Counted from the first letter of the stretch, positions 16,656 through 26,733 are shown. The stretch is 64,000 nucleotides of DNA from Stutzerimonas zhaodongensis (GCF_003696365.1 NZ_RFFM01000001.1:682001-746000); one strand, 5' to 3'. Notes: generated from the sequence alone by a model not told the origin. A program made the numbers and translations.

Positions 16656-19169
16656 ATGATTTCCCTGCCCATCGATGAAGCCCTGCCGGCGCTGCGCCAG
16701 TCGCTGCTAAACCGTGACGAAGCAGTGCTTGAAGCGCCGCCCGGCGCCGGCAAGACCACCCGCGTGCCGCTGGCGCTGCTGAACGAGCCGTGGCTCGCTG
16801 GGCATTCGATCCTGATGCTTGAGCCTCGTCGCCTTGCTGCCCGTGCGGCGGCCGAGCGACTGGCCAGCGAGCTGGGCGAAAAGGTCGGTGAAACCGTTGG
16901 CTATCGCATCCGGCTCGAAAGCAAGGTAGGACCGAACACCCGAATCGAGGTAGTCACCGAAGGCATTCTTGCGCGTCGCTTGCAGGACGATCCGGCGCTC
17001 GAAGGCGTTGGGTTGGTGATCTTCGATGAATTCCACGAGCGCAGCCTGGACGCCGACCTGGCGTTGGCGTTGACGCTCAATGCACGCCAGCTGCTGCGCG
17101 ATGAGCCGCTCAAACTTTTGTTGATGTCCGCCACCCTGGAGGGCGCGCGCCTGTCGAGCCTGCTGGATGACGCGCCGGTGGTGCGCAGCGAAGGACGCAT
17201 GTATCCGGTCGCGCAACGCTGGGGGCGGCCGTTTCAGGCGGGAGAGCGGATCGAGCCGAGGGTGGTGCAGACGGTACTGCAGGCGCTGGATGAAGAGCCT
17301 GGCAGCGTGCTGGTTTTCCTGCCGGGGCAGGCTGAAATCCGCCGCGTGAACGATGCCCTTGCCGAGCAACTGGCAGATCGACCCGAGGTATTGCTTTGCC
17401 CGCTGCACGGTGAACTGGAGCTGACCGCCCAGCGTGCGGCCATCGAGCTGGCGCCGGCGGGCAGGCGCAAGGTGGTGTTGGCGACCAACATCGCCGAGAC
17501 CAGCCTTACCATCGAAGGCGTGCGGGTGGTGGTCGATGCCGGGCTGGCGCGGGTGCCGCGGTTCGATCCCGGCAGCGGAATGACCCGGCTGGAAACCCGC
17601 CGCATCTCCCGTGCCTCTGCAACTCAGCGGGCAGGGCGTGCGGGGCGGCTGGAAGCCGGCGCCTGTTATCGGCTGTGGTCGGAAGACCAGCACGCACAAC
17701 TGGCCGCCTATGGCGACGCGGAAATCCTCCAGGCGGATCTGGCCGGAGTAGCGTTGCAGCTGGCGCGCTGGGGTGTCGGACCGGACGAGCTGGCCTGGCT
17801 GGACAAGCCGCCTGCCGCTGCGTACGCCCAGGCACAGGATCTGCTGCAGCGCCTCGGCGCGCTCGGTCGGACTGCTCGCGGTGACTGGCAATTGACCGCT
17901 CACGGCCAGGCCATGGCCGAACTGCCTGCTCATCCGCGTATCGCCCATCTGCTGCTGCGCGGTCATGCGCTGGGCCTCGCGCCGCTGGCGGCCGATCTCG
18001 CTGCACTGCTGGTGGAGCGCGATATCCAGCGCGGCGGCGCGGACATTTCGACCCGTCTCGGCCTGCTCGACGGCAGCGCGGGCCGGCATGCCGGTGCACA
18101 GCGGGTGCGCCAGCTGGCCCGGCAGTTTCGTGGCCTGCTGCGTGGGCCTTCGGGGCCGGCACCGGTTGATGCTTCCGATCATCGCTGGCACGGCGCGCTA
18201 CTGGCGTTCGCCTATCCCGACAGGATCGCCCGGCAGCGCCGTGATGGCGGCGGCGAATATCGCCTGGCCAACGGTCGGGCGGCTGTATTCGGCGAGCCGG
18301 ACGCCCTTATGAAAGAGGCTTGGCTGGTGATCGCGGAACTGGGCAGTCGTCAGGGCCAGCGCGAGGAGCGGATCTATCGCGCAGCGGCGCTGGACCCTGC
18401 ACTGTTCGAGAAGGAATTGGCCGAAATGGTCAGCCTGCGTGACGAGTTGGAATGGGACGAGCGCGAAGGCGTGCTGCGCGCCGAGCGGCAGCGGCGTGTT
18501 GGTGAGCTGATACTAAGCCGCGAGCCCTTACCCGGTCTGGATGACGAAGCGCGAGGCCGCGCGCTGCTCGCCCTGGTCCGACGCAAGGGGCTGGAACTGC
18601 TGCCCTGGACCCCGGAGCTGCGCCAGTGGCAGGCGCGTATCAGCCTTCTCAGAGCGCTCGATCTGGCCAGCGACGGTGCCAGCGATTGGCCGGACGTCAG
18701 CGATGAAGCCCTGTTGAAAAGACTTGAAGACTGGCTGCTGCCCTATCTCGGCAAGGTTACGCGCCTGTCCCACTTCGCTGGGCTCGACCTGCAGAGCATG
18801 CTCGCCACACTGTTGCCGTGGCCGTTACCCCAGCGCCTCGACGAGCAGGCACCGGTTGCCATCGCCGTACCCTCGGGGTCGCGGGTACGCCTCGATTACA
18901 GCGAATCACCACCGGTATTGGCGGTGCGCTTGCAGGAACTGTTCGGGCTGGCGGAAACGCCCCGCATCGCCGGCGGGCGTCAGGTGGTGAAGCTGCATCT
19001 GCTGTCACCCGCGCGCCGCCCGGTGCAGGTGACCCAGGACTTGGCCAGCTTCTGGGCGAATACCTACATCGATGTGAAGAAAGACCTCAAGGGTCGCTAC
19101 CCGAAGCATTACTGGCCGGACGACCCCCTGGTTGCCGAGCCGACTGCTCGGGTCAAACCTCGCAAATAG
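16656..19169 (+). CDS. hrpB: ATP-dependent RNA helicase HrpB
   Basis: 837-aa DEAH-type helicase. Motif I is PPGAGKTTRVPLALL (near residue 31), motif II is DEFHERSLDADLA, motif III is SATLEG, motif V is ATNIAETSLTIEGVR and motif VI is QRAGRAGRLEAG. These are followed by HA2/OB-like regions and the HrpB-specific C-terminal domain ending RYPKHYWPDDPLVAEPTAR. The C-terminal DVKKDLKGRYPKHYWPDDP block is diagnostic for HrpB. Length agrees with the family (about 810-840). Monocistronic; the cellular role is poorly defined. Confidence 0.95.
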   Translation: MISLPIDEALPALRQSLLNRDEAVLEAPPGAGKTTRVPLALLNEPWLAGHSILMLEPRRLAARAAAERLASELGEKVGETVGYRIRLESKVGPNTRIEVVTEGILARRLQDDPALEGVGLVIFDEFHERSLDADLALALTLNARQLLRDEPLKLLLMSATLEGARLSSLLDDAPVVRSEGRMYPVAQRWGRPFQAGERIEPRVVQTVLQALDEEPGSVLVFLPGQAEIRRVNDALAEQLADRPEVLLCPLHGELELTAQRAAIELAPAGRRKVVLATNIAETSLTIEGVRVVVDAGLARVPRFDPGSGMTRLETRRISRASATQRAGRAGRLEAGACYRLWSEDQHAQLAAYGDAEILQADLAGVALQLARWGVGPDELAWLDKPPAAAYAQAQDLLQRLGALGRTARGDWQLTAHGQAMAELPAHPRIAHLLLRGHALGLAPLAADLAALLVERDIQRGGADISTRLGLLDGSAGRHAGAQRVRQLARQFRGLLRGPSGPAPVDASDHRWHGALLAFAYPDRIARQRRDGGGEYRLANGRAAVFGEPDALMKEAWLVIAELGSRQGQREERIYRAAALDPALFEKELAEMVSLRDELEWDEREGVLRAERQRRVGELILSREPLPGLDDEARGRALLALVRRKGLELLPWTPELRQWQARISLLRALDLASDGASDWPDVSDEALLKRLEDWLLPYLGKVTRLSHFAGLDLQSMLATLLPWPLPQRLDEQAPVAIAVPSGSRVRLDYSESPPVLAVRLQELFGLAETPRIAGGRQVVKLHLLSPARRPVQVTQDLASFWANTYIDVKKDLKGRYPKHYWPDDPLVAEPTARVKPRK

Positions 19170-19211
19170 GCATGTCGGGCGCGACTGACGCGGCTCTTCA
19201 AGCGCTTCGGA

Positions 19212-19967
19212 TCAGTCCGGGGATGACCGATACAGGTGCGTCGTGTCCACGTTGTACAGCGCCGAATCAGCAAACGCCTCGGCCGTCAGCACTCGGCCGA
19301 CGAGGATCAACGCCGTACGGCGAAAGCCCTTCTCGCTTACCTTGGCTTCGATGTCGGCCAGGGTACCTGTCACCCAATCCTGATCGGGCCAGCTGGCGCG
19401 GTGCACCACGGCAATCGGGCAATCCAGGCCGTAATGCGGCAACAGCTCGGCGACGATGCGGGACAGGTGCTGAACGCCAAGATGAATCGCCATGGTCGCG
19501 CCGTGGCGGGCCAGGTCGTGCAGTTCTTCACCGGGGGGCATATCCGACTTGGTGGCGTAACGCGTCAGGATCAGCGTCTGGGAAACCTGCGGCAGCGTCA
19601 GTTCGACGTCCAGAAGCGCGGCGCAGGCGGCCGTCGCGGTGACGCCCGGAACGATCTGGAAGGCGATGCCAAGCCTCCGCAGGTGGCGGATCTGCTCACC
19701 GATGGCGCCATACAGAGACGGGTCGCCGGAATGCACCCGCGCTACGTCCTGACCCTTGGCATCGGCCTGCCGGATCAGCTCGATGATCTCGTCCAGATGC
19801 AGCTCGGCGGTGTTGATCACCTGCTCGGCGCCATGACCTTCGAGTACGGCGGCCGGGACCAGCGAGCCGGCGTAGAGGATGACCGGGCAACTGCGCACCA
19901 GACGCTGCCCTTTGACGGTGATCAGTTCCGGATCGCCCGGGCCGGCGCCGATGAAATAGACGGTCAT
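19212..19967 (-). CDS. cobM: Precorrin-4 C11-methyltransferase
   Basis: Methylates precorrin-4 at C-11 to give precorrin-5 in the aerobic cobalamin pathway. 251 aa from ATG 19967 with GGAG upstream; the start [20 protein letters not shown] is the SAM-dependent tetrapyrrole methylase signature. RVHSGDPSLYGAIGEQ and VPGVTATAACAALLDVELT support CobM/CbiF rather than CobI or CobJ. It lies 11 nt downstream of cobE on the same strand and is divergent from cobW. Confidence 0.95.
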   Translation of the reverse strand: MTVYFIGAGPGDPELITVKGQRLVRSCPVILYAGSLVPAAVLEGHGAEQVINTAELHLDEIIELIRQADAKGQDVARVHSGDPSLYGAIGEQIRHLRRLGIAFQIVPGVTATAACAALLDVELTLPQVSQTLILTRYATKSDMPPGEELHDLARHGATMAIHLGVQHLSRIVAELLPHYGLDCPIAVVHRASWPDQDWVTGTLADIEAKVSEKGFRRTALILVGRVLTAEAFADSALYNVDTTHLYRSSPD

Positions 19968-19978
19968 GCAAACTCCAA

Positions 19979-20437
19979 TCAGGAAAGGCGGGTGACGGCG
20001 ATCGCGCACGTTGCGTTGGCGGAGCGCAGCTTTCTGCACAGCAACCTGGCTTTGCCGTCACTCAGGGATTCAGCCTGTGCCAGAGCGCTGGCCTCGGCGA
20101 GTCCGGCGCTGCCAGTTAGCAGCTTGCTGAGCGGCGAGGCCTCGCTGAGCGCCGCATCATACGGCGCGAGCTCTGCAGCTGACAGCAAGGCCAGGGGCAA
20201 CTGCAGGTGCGCTGCCAGCTCGTGCAGGCCTGGCTCGTCCGTTTTGCGCTCACTGCTGGCAAGGCAGCTGAGCGCTGCGATCGCCAATCCATGCTCCCTC
20301 AATGCGCGATGCAGAAGCGCCTCGAGTTCGATCCGGCTGCAGCCCCTGCGGCACCCGAGGCCCGCGACGTACAACTGCGCACCCGACGCTGCAGAGGCAT
20401 CGGGCGCGGACGAATCTTTGGCGGTTTGGAGGGGCAT
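19979..20437 (-). CDS. cobE: Cobalamin biosynthesis protein CobE (CbiG C-terminal domain homologue)
   Basis: 152 aa. The core LYVAGLGCRRGCSRIELEALL is the CobE/CbiG C-terminal signature (YVAGLGCRRGCS), and CLASSERKTDEPGLHELAAH follows. The function of CobE is not firmly settled; in CbiG the homologous domain helps open the C20 lactone. I chose ATG 20437 (GG-rich site upstream) because an extension upstream would cross the divergent regulatory region. It pairs with cobM. The missing N-terminal CbiG part is found fused to CobJ at 29-31 kb. Confidence 0.85.
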   Translation of the reverse strand: MPLQTAKDSSAPDASAASGAQLYVAGLGCRRGCSRIELEALLHRALREHGLAIAALSCLASSERKTDEPGLHELAAHLQLPLALLSAAELAPYDAALSEASPLSKLLTGSAGLAEASALAQAESLSDGKARLLCRKLRSANATCAIAVTRLS

Positions 20438-20567
20438 GGCGCTCAGTCGTAAGGACCGTAGCCGAACACGGTCAGGCATCAAGGGGGCGCAAGGACACCA
20501 CGAAGCTTTTCCCGAGGTCAACCGTGGCGATTGACCCGCTCCAAGGCTCTGCGTAGCCTTCACGGGT

Positions 20568-20757
20568 CGAGGTTCTCTGGCGCTGCCAGAGCTAAGAGGG
20601 AACACGGAAAGCCGTGGCTGCCCCCGCAACTGTAAATGACTGACCCTTGGGTGCGCCGCGTAGCTGGCGCGCCAGCCACTGCAACTGACGCGGGAAGGCG
20701 AGGGTAATGGCAGGCGCGCCACGCGTTGCCCGGTCGTGAGCCAGGAGACCTGCCTCG
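20568..20757 (+). promoter_or_regulatory. Cobalamin (AdoCbl) riboswitch upstream of cobW-cobN
   Basis: The B12 box AGCCAGGAGACCTGCC is at 20739-20754. The conserved internal elements AAGAGGGAA and CTGCCCCCGCAACTGTAAA are in order before it. The closing P1 helix pairs CGAGG (20568-20572) with CCTCG (20753-20757). The ATG of cobW is about 108 nt downstream. No clear terminator follows, so translational control is plausible. This element and the divergent cobE promoter fill the 428-bp cobE-cobW gap. Confidence 0.95.
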
Positions 20758-20865
20758 CTACACATTGACAACCGGGCGGGGTGCTCCGGTGGTGCTTGTT
20801 GGCGCACGTCGCCAAGTAGTGTCCGCCTGCCTGCTCATCTATTTCTCGATGCTTGCAGGGCCACG

Positions 20866-21921
20866 ATGAAAACCCTCTCCAAACTTCCCGTCACTATCGT
20901 TACCGGCTTTCTCGGCGCCGGCAAAACCACCTTGCTGCGCCATATGCTGGGCAATGCCGAAGGGCGTCGTATCGCCGTGATCGTCAACGAGTTCGGCGAG
21001 CTGGGCATCGATGGCGAAATTCTCAAGCAGTGCTCCATCGGCTGTAGCGAAGAGGAGGCCAACGGCCGCGTCTTCGAGCTGGCCAATGGCTGCCTCTGCT
21101 GCACGGTGCAGGAAGAGTTCTTCCCGGTGATGCGTGAACTGGTGGCGCGCCGTGGCGACCTTGACCATATCCTCATCGAAACCTCGGGCCTGGCGCTGCC
21201 CAAGCCGCTGGTGCAGGCCTTCAACTGGCCGGAAATCCGTAACGCCTGCACCGTGGATGCGGTGATCACCGTCGTCGACAGCCCGGCGGTGGCCGCCGGC
21301 ACCTTTGCCGCATTCCCCGATCAGGTCGATGCCCAGCGCAAGCTCGATCCCAATCTCGATCACGAATCGCCTCTGCATGAGCTGTTCGCCGATCAGCTGG
21401 CCAGCGCCGATCTGGTCATCCTCAACAAGGCCGACCTGCTGTCGCCAGAGGCATTGGCAGCGGTGCGGGCCGAGGTGGCCGAGGAGCTGCCCGAGGGGGT
21501 CAAAGTCATCGAGGCGCACGGCGGCGAGCTGCCGCTGAACGTGCTGCTGGGCCTGGATTGCGAAACCGAACTGCACATCGAAGGGCGCAAGACCCATCAC
21601 GATCAGGAAGACCATGAAGAGCACGATCACGAAGCCTTCGATTCTTTCTCGGTCGAGTTGCCGCAGGCCGCTGAAGACAGGCTGCTGCAGGCGTTGAAAG
21701 ACGCGGTGGTCAAGCACGGCATCCTGCGCATCAAGGGCTTCGCTGCAATTCCAGGCAAGCCTATGCGCCTGCTGCTGCAAGGCGTGGGGCAGCGTTTCGA
21801 CAAGCACTTCGACCGCCCCTGGCAGGCCGGTGAAGTGCGTACCACCCGGCTGGTCATCATCGGCCAGTCGCTTGACCCAGCAGCGATAGACGCCGAACTG
21901 AACGCGGCACTGGCGGGCTGA
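20866..21921 (+). CDS. cobW: CobW-family metallochaperone GTPase
   Basis: 351-aa G3E GTPase thought to deliver cobalt to the CobN chelatase. Walker A GFLGAGKTTLLRHML is at about residues 13-27. The metal-binding CXCC motif appears as NGCLCCTVQEE near residue 78, and NKADLL is the guanine-specificity motif. A His/Asp/Glu-rich stretch (HHDQEDHEEHDHEAFD) near residue 244 may bind metal. The C-terminal CobW_C domain ends with the TTRLVIIGQSLD block. It is six bases upstream of cobN and under a B12 riboswitch. Confidence 0.95.
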   Translation: MKTLSKLPVTIVTGFLGAGKTTLLRHMLGNAEGRRIAVIVNEFGELGIDGEILKQCSIGCSEEEANGRVFELANGCLCCTVQEEFFPVMRELVARRGDLDHILIETSGLALPKPLVQAFNWPEIRNACTVDAVITVVDSPAVAAGTFAAFPDQVDAQRKLDPNLDHESPLHELFADQLASADLVILNKADLLSPEALAAVRAEVAEELPEGVKVIEAHGGELPLNVLLGLDCETELHIEGRKTHHDQEDHEEHDHEAFDSFSVELPQAAEDRLLQALKDAVVKHGILRIKGFAAIPGKPMRLLLQGVGQRFDKHFDRPWQAGEVRTTRLVIIGQSLDPAAIDAELNAALAG

Positions 21922-21927
21922 CCGGCC

Positions 21928-24900
21928 GTGCATCTGCTGCGCACCCAGCCCGGCCAGCAACTGCCGGCCGACAGCATTGCCGACCTGGGCCAGACGCCTG
22001 GAGACATCGTCGTGCTGTGCACGGGTGACTCGCATCTGTCGTTGCTGGCCGAGGTGGCCGGCCAGCTGCCTGAGGATTACCCCAGCCTGCGGCTGGCGAG
22101 CCCGGCCCAATTGGGCAACAACGCGTCGATAGACTTCTATGTCGAGCAGGTCCTGCAGCACGCCAAGGTCATCCTGATTTCCGTTCACGGTGGCGTCAGT
22201 TACTGGCGCTACGGCATTGAACGGCTGGTGGAGCTGGGCCAGCGCGGCGCCAAGATCATCATGGTGCCGGGCGATGACAGCCCTGATCCTGAGTTGAGCG
22301 AGCTCGGCAACGTGCCGGCCGAGGATAGCCATCGGTTGTGGCAGTTCCTGCGCCAGGGTGGCATCGACAACGCGCGCCAGTTCTACCACTGCATCGCCAG
22401 TCGCTGGTTGGGCCGAAACTATGCCTGGCACGAACCCGAGGCGCTGGCGCGGGTGGCGATCTATCACCCCCATCAGTCATCCGCGTCCTTGGATGATTGG
22501 CAGCGCGACTGGCGAGTGGACGCATCGGTGGTTGGGCTGATCTTCTATCGCACGCAGGTTCAGGCGGCGAATACGGCCTTCATCGACACCTTCTGTGAGC
22601 GGTTGACGGCTCAGGGCCTTAACCCCTTGCCTATCGCCGTGGCCAGCCTGAAGGAGGCGGCTTGCCTCACGCAGGTCGAGGCCTGGCTGGAGCAGAGCGG
22701 CGCTGCGGTGATCATCAATACGACAGGCTTCGCCCAGTCCAGCCCGGACGCTCCAAACCTGCGGCCCTTCCGTCTGGACATCCCGGTGCTGCAAGCCATC
22801 TGCGCCCTGGATAACCACGAACAATGGCTGGCCAACGCTCAGGGCCTGGGGTCGCGAGACCTGGCGATGCATATCGTGCTGCCGGAGCTGGACGGCCGAC
22901 TGATTACCCGGCCTATCAGTTTCAAGGGCCTGGCCTGGCGCAGCGAACGCAGCCAGAGCGACGTGATCTGCTACCAACCGCATCTGCCAGGCATGGACCA
23001 TGTCGCCGAGCTTGCGCAGCGGTGGGCTTGCCTTGCGCGGTTACCTAACGGCGACAAGCGAGTCGCGCTCATCCTGGCCAACTATCCCACCCGTGACGGC
23101 CGCATCGGCAACGGGGTCGGGCTTGATACGCCGGCCGCTGCGCTGAACATCCTTCGCGCACTGCAGGCGCAGGGATACCCGGTGGCCGATCTGCCCGAGA
23201 GCGGCACGGCGCTGATCCATGAGCTACTCGGCGGCGTTACCAACGACCTCGATAACCTCGATTTGCGGCCCTGTGCCCAGAGCCTGACTCTGCAGGAGTA
23301 CCAGGCGTTCTTCGGTGGGCTACCAGTTGCCAACCAGCAGGCGGTGATCGATCGCTGGGGCACGCCCGAGCAGGACCCGATGTTTCGTTCTGGTCGGCTG
23401 ATGATCGCCGGGCTGCGTTTCGGCTCGACCTTCGTTGGCATACAACCGGCGCGTGGTTATCAGCTCGACGCGGCCGCCATGTATCACGACCCCGATCTGG
23501 TACCGCCGCACGGCTACCTCGCGTTCTATGGCTGGCTGCGCATGCGCTACACCGCTGATGCGGTGATCCACGTCGGCAAGCACGGCAACCTCGAATGGTT
23601 GCCGGGCAAGAGCGTTGGGCTGTCCGACTGCTGCTGGCCGGACGTGGTGCTCGGCCCGCTGCCGAATATCTATCCCTTCATCGTCAACGATCCGGGCGAA
23701 GGGGCCCAGGCCAAGCGGCGTACCCAGGCGGTGATCATCGACCACCTGATGCCGCCACTCACGCGCGCCGAAAGTTATGGCCCGCTGCGTGACATCGAGC
23801 GCCTGGCCGACGAGTACTACGAAGCCAGTCAGCTCGACTTGCGGCGCGCGTCCGAGCTGCGCAGCGAGATCCTTGTGCTGGTGCGCGAGGCCAATCTGGA
23901 CCGCGAGCTGGGGCTGCAACTGAGCGACGATCCCAACAGTTGGCTGCCGCAGCTCGATGCCTATCTCTGCGATCTGAAGGAATCCCAGATACGCGATGGG
24001 TTGCACGTCTTCGGCGAGTCTCCCAGCGGACAACTGCGGCGTGACACCCTGCTTGCGCTGCTGCGCATTCCCCGAGGCAACGGGATAGGGGCCAACGCCA
24101 GCCTGTTGCGGGCACTGGCCGATGATCTGGGATTGGATTTCGACCCCATCAACTGTGACATGGCCGCGCCCTGGCTGGGGCCGCGGCCCGAGGTGCTACA
24201 GCGCTGCGATGCCAGCCTCTGGCGCACCCATGGCGACTCCCGGGAGCGGCTGGAGATGCTTGCGCTGGGGCTTATCGACAGCGAGTCGCAGGGCTTCGGA
24301 CCGGCCAGCAGCGAAGTGATCGAGCAGCTGCGTGGGCAGGTCGCGCCAATGCTGGACAGTTGCGGCGAGGAAGAAATGGCGGGCCTGCTGGCGGCTTTGC
24401 AGGGCCGCTTCGTGCCGGCTGGCCCCAGCGGTGCGCCGAGCCGTGGTCGCCTCGATGTGCTGCCGACAGGCCGCAATTTTTTCACCGTCGACGTGCGCAA
24501 CCTGCCCACGCCGACCGCCTGGCGCATTGGAGTGCAAGCCACCGAGCGCCTGCTCGAACGGCATATGCAGGACCATGGCGACTACCTGCGGCAACTCGGA
24601 CTGTCGATGTGGGGCACCGCGACCATGCGAACCGGCGGCGATGACATGGCGCAGGCCATGGCGTTGCTCGGCGTGCGGCCGGTCTGGCAGCCAGGGAGCG
24701 GCCGGCTGGAACGTTTCGAGATCGTGCCGCTGGAAGAACTGGGTCGGCCACGGGTGGACGTCACGTTGCGAGTGTCCGGCTTCTTCCGCGATGCCTTCGC
24801 CAACCTGATTCGCATCTTCGACGAAGCGGTGCAAGCGGTGGCCGATCTCGATGAGCCGGAGGACATGAATCCGCTGTCCGCGCGGGTCTGGCGTGAATCC

Positions 24901-25659
24901 CTCGAGCTTGAGGACGGCGGTCTGGACGAGGCACAAGCGCGGCGTCAGGCCGGCTGGCGCATCTTCGGGTCGATGCCCGGTGCCTACGGTGCGGGGGTGC
25001 AGAACGTCATCGAAGACCGCCGCTGGCAGAGCCGCGAGGACCTGGCTGAGGTCTACCTGAACTGGGGCGGCTATGCCTATGGCAAGGACGACGAAGGCGT
25101 GCCGGCGCGGGCGCGTTTCGCCGAGCGGCTGCAACAGGTACAGGCGGTGCTGCAGAATCAGGACAACCGCGAACACGACATTCTCGATTCCAACGACTAC
25201 TACCAGTTTCAGGGCGGCATGCTGGCCGCCGCCGAAACCCTGCGCAGCGGATCGGTGGCGAGCTACCACGGCGACAATAGTCAGCCGGACAACCCGAAAA
25301 TCCGCAGCCTGAAAGAAGAGTTGGGCAGGGTGGTGCGTTCCCGCGCGGCCAACCCCAAGTGGATCGCCGGCATGAAGCGGCACGGCTACAAGGGCGCCTT
25401 CGAACTGGCGGCCACGGTGGATTACCTGTTCGCCTTCGATGCCACCACCGGGCTGATCGATGATCACCAGTACGCGCTGCTGGCCGATGCCTATGCGCTG
25501 GACCGAGATACCCGGGAGTTCATCCAGCTACACAACCCCGAGGCCCTGCAGGACATCCTCGAACGCCTGCTGGAAGCCCAGCAACGTGGGCTCTGGGAGG
25601 AGCCCGGCGAGTATCAGGAAGCGCTGGAAAATCTGCTGATCGATAGCGAGGAGTCATGA
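21928..25659 (+). CDS. cobN: Cobaltochelatase large subunit CobN
   Basis: Large subunit of the ATP-dependent cobalt chelatase that inserts Co(II) into hydrogenobyrinic acid a,c-diamide. 1243 aa with a GTG start (VHLLRTQPGQQ), 6 nt after cobW. Conserved blocks include VIHVGKHGNLEWLPGKSVGL, IYPFIVNDPGEGAQAKRRTQ and GTATMRTGGDDMAQAMALLG. Length fits CobN (about 1250) better than ChlH. Downstream genes encode ChlI- and ChlD-type subunits rather than CobS/CobT, as in other pseudomonads. Confidence 0.97.
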   Translation: MHLLRTQPGQQLPADSIADLGQTPGDIVVLCTGDSHLSLLAEVAGQLPEDYPSLRLASPAQLGNNASIDFYVEQVLQHAKVILISVHGGVSYWRYGIERLVELGQRGAKIIMVPGDDSPDPELSELGNVPAEDSHRLWQFLRQGGIDNARQFYHCIASRWLGRNYAWHEPEALARVAIYHPHQSSASLDDWQRDWRVDASVVGLIFYRTQVQAANTAFIDTFCERLTAQGLNPLPIAVASLKEAACLTQVEAWLEQSGAAVIINTTGFAQSSPDAPNLRPFRLDIPVLQAICALDNHEQWLANAQGLGSRDLAMHIVLPELDGRLITRPISFKGLAWRSERSQSDVICYQPHLPGMDHVAELAQRWACLARLPNGDKRVALILANYPTRDGRIGNGVGLDTPAAALNILRALQAQGYPVADLPESGTALIHELLGGVTNDLDNLDLRPCAQSLTLQEYQAFFGGLPVANQQAVIDRWGTPEQDPMFRSGRLMIAGLRFGSTFVGIQPARGYQLDAAAMYHDPDLVPPHGYLAFYGWLRMRYTADAVIHVGKHGNLEWLPGKSVGLSDCCWPDVVLGPLPNIYPFIVNDPGEGAQAKRRTQAVIIDHLMPPLTRAESYGPLRDIERLADEYYEASQLDLRRASELRSEILVLVREANLDRELGLQLSDDPNSWLPQLDAYLCDLKESQIRDGLHVFGESPSGQLRRDTLLALLRIPRGNGIGANASLLRALADDLGLDFDPINCDMAAPWLGPRPEVLQRCDASLWRTHGDSRERLEMLALGLIDSESQGFGPASSEVIEQLRGQVAPMLDSCGEEEMAGLLAALQGRFVPAGPSGAPSRGRLDVLPTGRNFFTVDVRNLPTPTAWRIGVQATERLLERHMQDHGDYLRQLGLSMWGTATMRTGGDDMAQAMALLGVRPVWQPGSGRLERFEIVPLEELGRPRVDVTLRVSGFFRDAFANLIRIFDEAVQAVADLDEPEDMNPLSARVWRESLELEDGGLDEAQARRQAGWRIFGSMPGAYGAGVQNVIEDRRWQSREDLAEVYLNWGGYAYGKDDEGVPARARFAERLQQVQAVLQNQDNREHDILDSNDYYQFQGGMLAAAETLRSGSVASYHGDNSQPDNPKIRSLKEELGRVVRSRAANPKWIAGMKRHGYKGAFELAATVDYLFAFDATTGLIDDHQYALLADAYALDRDTREFIQLHNPEALQDILERLLEAQQRGLWEEPGEYQEALENLLIDSEES

Positions 25660-25675
25660 GCGAGCGCCTTTCCTC

Positions 25676-25690
25676 CATCCCACCCTACGT
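25676..25690. repeat. Solo GTAGGGTGG half-repeat
   Basis: ATCCCACCCTACGTA, a single arm of the dispersed palindrome, lies in the 60-nt gap between cobN and the ATPase gene. Confidence 0.5.
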
Positions 25691-25719
25691 ACCGCTTTGT
25701 GCCTCTACGGATGCCTGCC

Positions 25720-26733
25720 ATGCCCGATAGCCATTTCCCCCTCGCCGCCGTGGTCGGAGCCGATGACCTCAAGCTGGCCCTTTGTCTGGCAGCAATCGAT
25801 CCCGCGATTGGCGGTGTGTTGATCGAAGGCCCTCGCGGCATGGCCAAATCGACCCTGGCGCGAGGGCTGGCGGACCTGCTGCCAAGCGGCCAGTTCGTCA
25901 CCTTGCCGTTGGGTGCCAGTGAAGAACGCATCGTGGGCTCGTTGGATCTCGATGCAGCTCTGGGTGAAGGGCGCGCCGAGTTCTCGCCGGGCTTGTTGGC
26001 CAAGGCCGATGGCGGCGTGCTCTATGTCGACGAGGTCAACCTGCTGCCGGATCACCTGGTCGACCTGTTGCTCGATGCGGCGGCCAGCGGCATCAACCAT
26101 GTGGAGCGGGACGGCGTTTCCCATCGGCACCCATCGCGCTTCGTGCTCATCGGCACCATGAACAGCGAGGAGGGCGAACTGCGGCCGCAGTTGCTCGACC
26201 GTTTTGGCTTCAACGTTGCGCTGGACGCGCGGCCACAGCCTGCACAGCGGACGGAAATCGTTCTCCGTCGGCTGAATTTCGATGCCGATCCGCAGCGCTT
26301 TCTATCCTCTTGGTCGGAAGAGCAGGGGGCGCTGCGGGCGCGCTGCCAGGAAGCGCGCGCCCAGCTGCGCGATATTCCGTTGGACGAGGCAGCACTGGAG
26401 CAAATCAGTCAGCGTTGCTTTGCCGCCGAGGTCGATGGGTTGCGAGCTGATCTGGTCTGGTTGCGAGCTGCTCGCGCCCATGCGGCCTGGCGTGGCTCGG
26501 TACGGATCGAGGCCGAGGACATCGATGCGGTGGCCGATTTTGTTCTGCGTCATCGGCAGCAGCAGGCAACGCCGCCTTTACCGCCGCAGCAGCAGCCACA
26601 GCAGCCTCAAGCCAAGGAAGACACCAGCGCTGGTCAGAATGATCAGGGCGCTGGCGACTGGGGGCAGCTGCCGGCCCAGGTTCAACCTGTGGGTGCTCGG
26701 CGTGAACCGCCTCGCTGGTCAAAAAAGCCCTGA
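25720..26733 (+). CDS. chlI: Mg/Co chelatase ATPase subunit (ChlI/BchI-like); short product of a frameshift gene
   Basis: AAA+ subunit that drives metal insertion by CobN, 337 aa from ATG 25720 (25711 or GTG 25699 are possible). Walker A appears as EGPRGMAKSTLARGLA, a GxxGxAKS form typical of ChlI/BchI. LYVDEVNLLPDHLVDLLLDA is Walker B, and GTMNSEEGELRPQLLDRFGF is the sensor region. After residue about 285 it has a Pro/Gln-rich acidic linker (PPLPPQQQPQQPQ) ending GDWGQLPAQ, which is normally the middle of ChlD, not the end of ChlI. The ORF stops three bases after an A_AAA_AAG heptamer. Confidence 0.92.
   Translation: MPDSHFPLAAVVGADDLKLALCLAAIDPAIGGVLIEGPRGMAKSTLARGLADLLPSGQFVTLPLGASEERIVGSLDLDAALGEGRAEFSPGLLAKADGGVLYVDEVNLLPDHLVDLLLDAAASGINHVERDGVSHRHPSRFVLIGTMNSEEGELRPQLLDRFGFNVALDARPQPAQRTEIVLRRLNFDADPQRFLSSWSEEQGALRARCQEARAQLRDIPLDEAALEQISQRCFAAEVDGLRADLVWLRAARAHAAWRGSVRIEAEDIDAVADFVLRHRQQQATPPLPPQQQPQQPQAKEDTSAGQNDQGAGDWGQLPAQVQPVGARREPPRWSKKP

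Noticed and set aside
20839..22473. 544-aa ORF antisense to cobW and cobN
   Set aside because: It lies opposite two unmistakable genes; high GC content creates long antisense frames here.
24196..25467. 423-aa minus-strand ORF inside cobN
   Set aside because: Shadow of cobN in another frame, with no motif or start signal.
26721..26733. Frameshift as a simple pseudogene mutation or sequencing error
   Set aside because: A6 is an error-prone run, so this cannot be excluded, but the in-phase heptamer, immediate stop, 6-nt spacer and perfect stem fit programmed slippage better.
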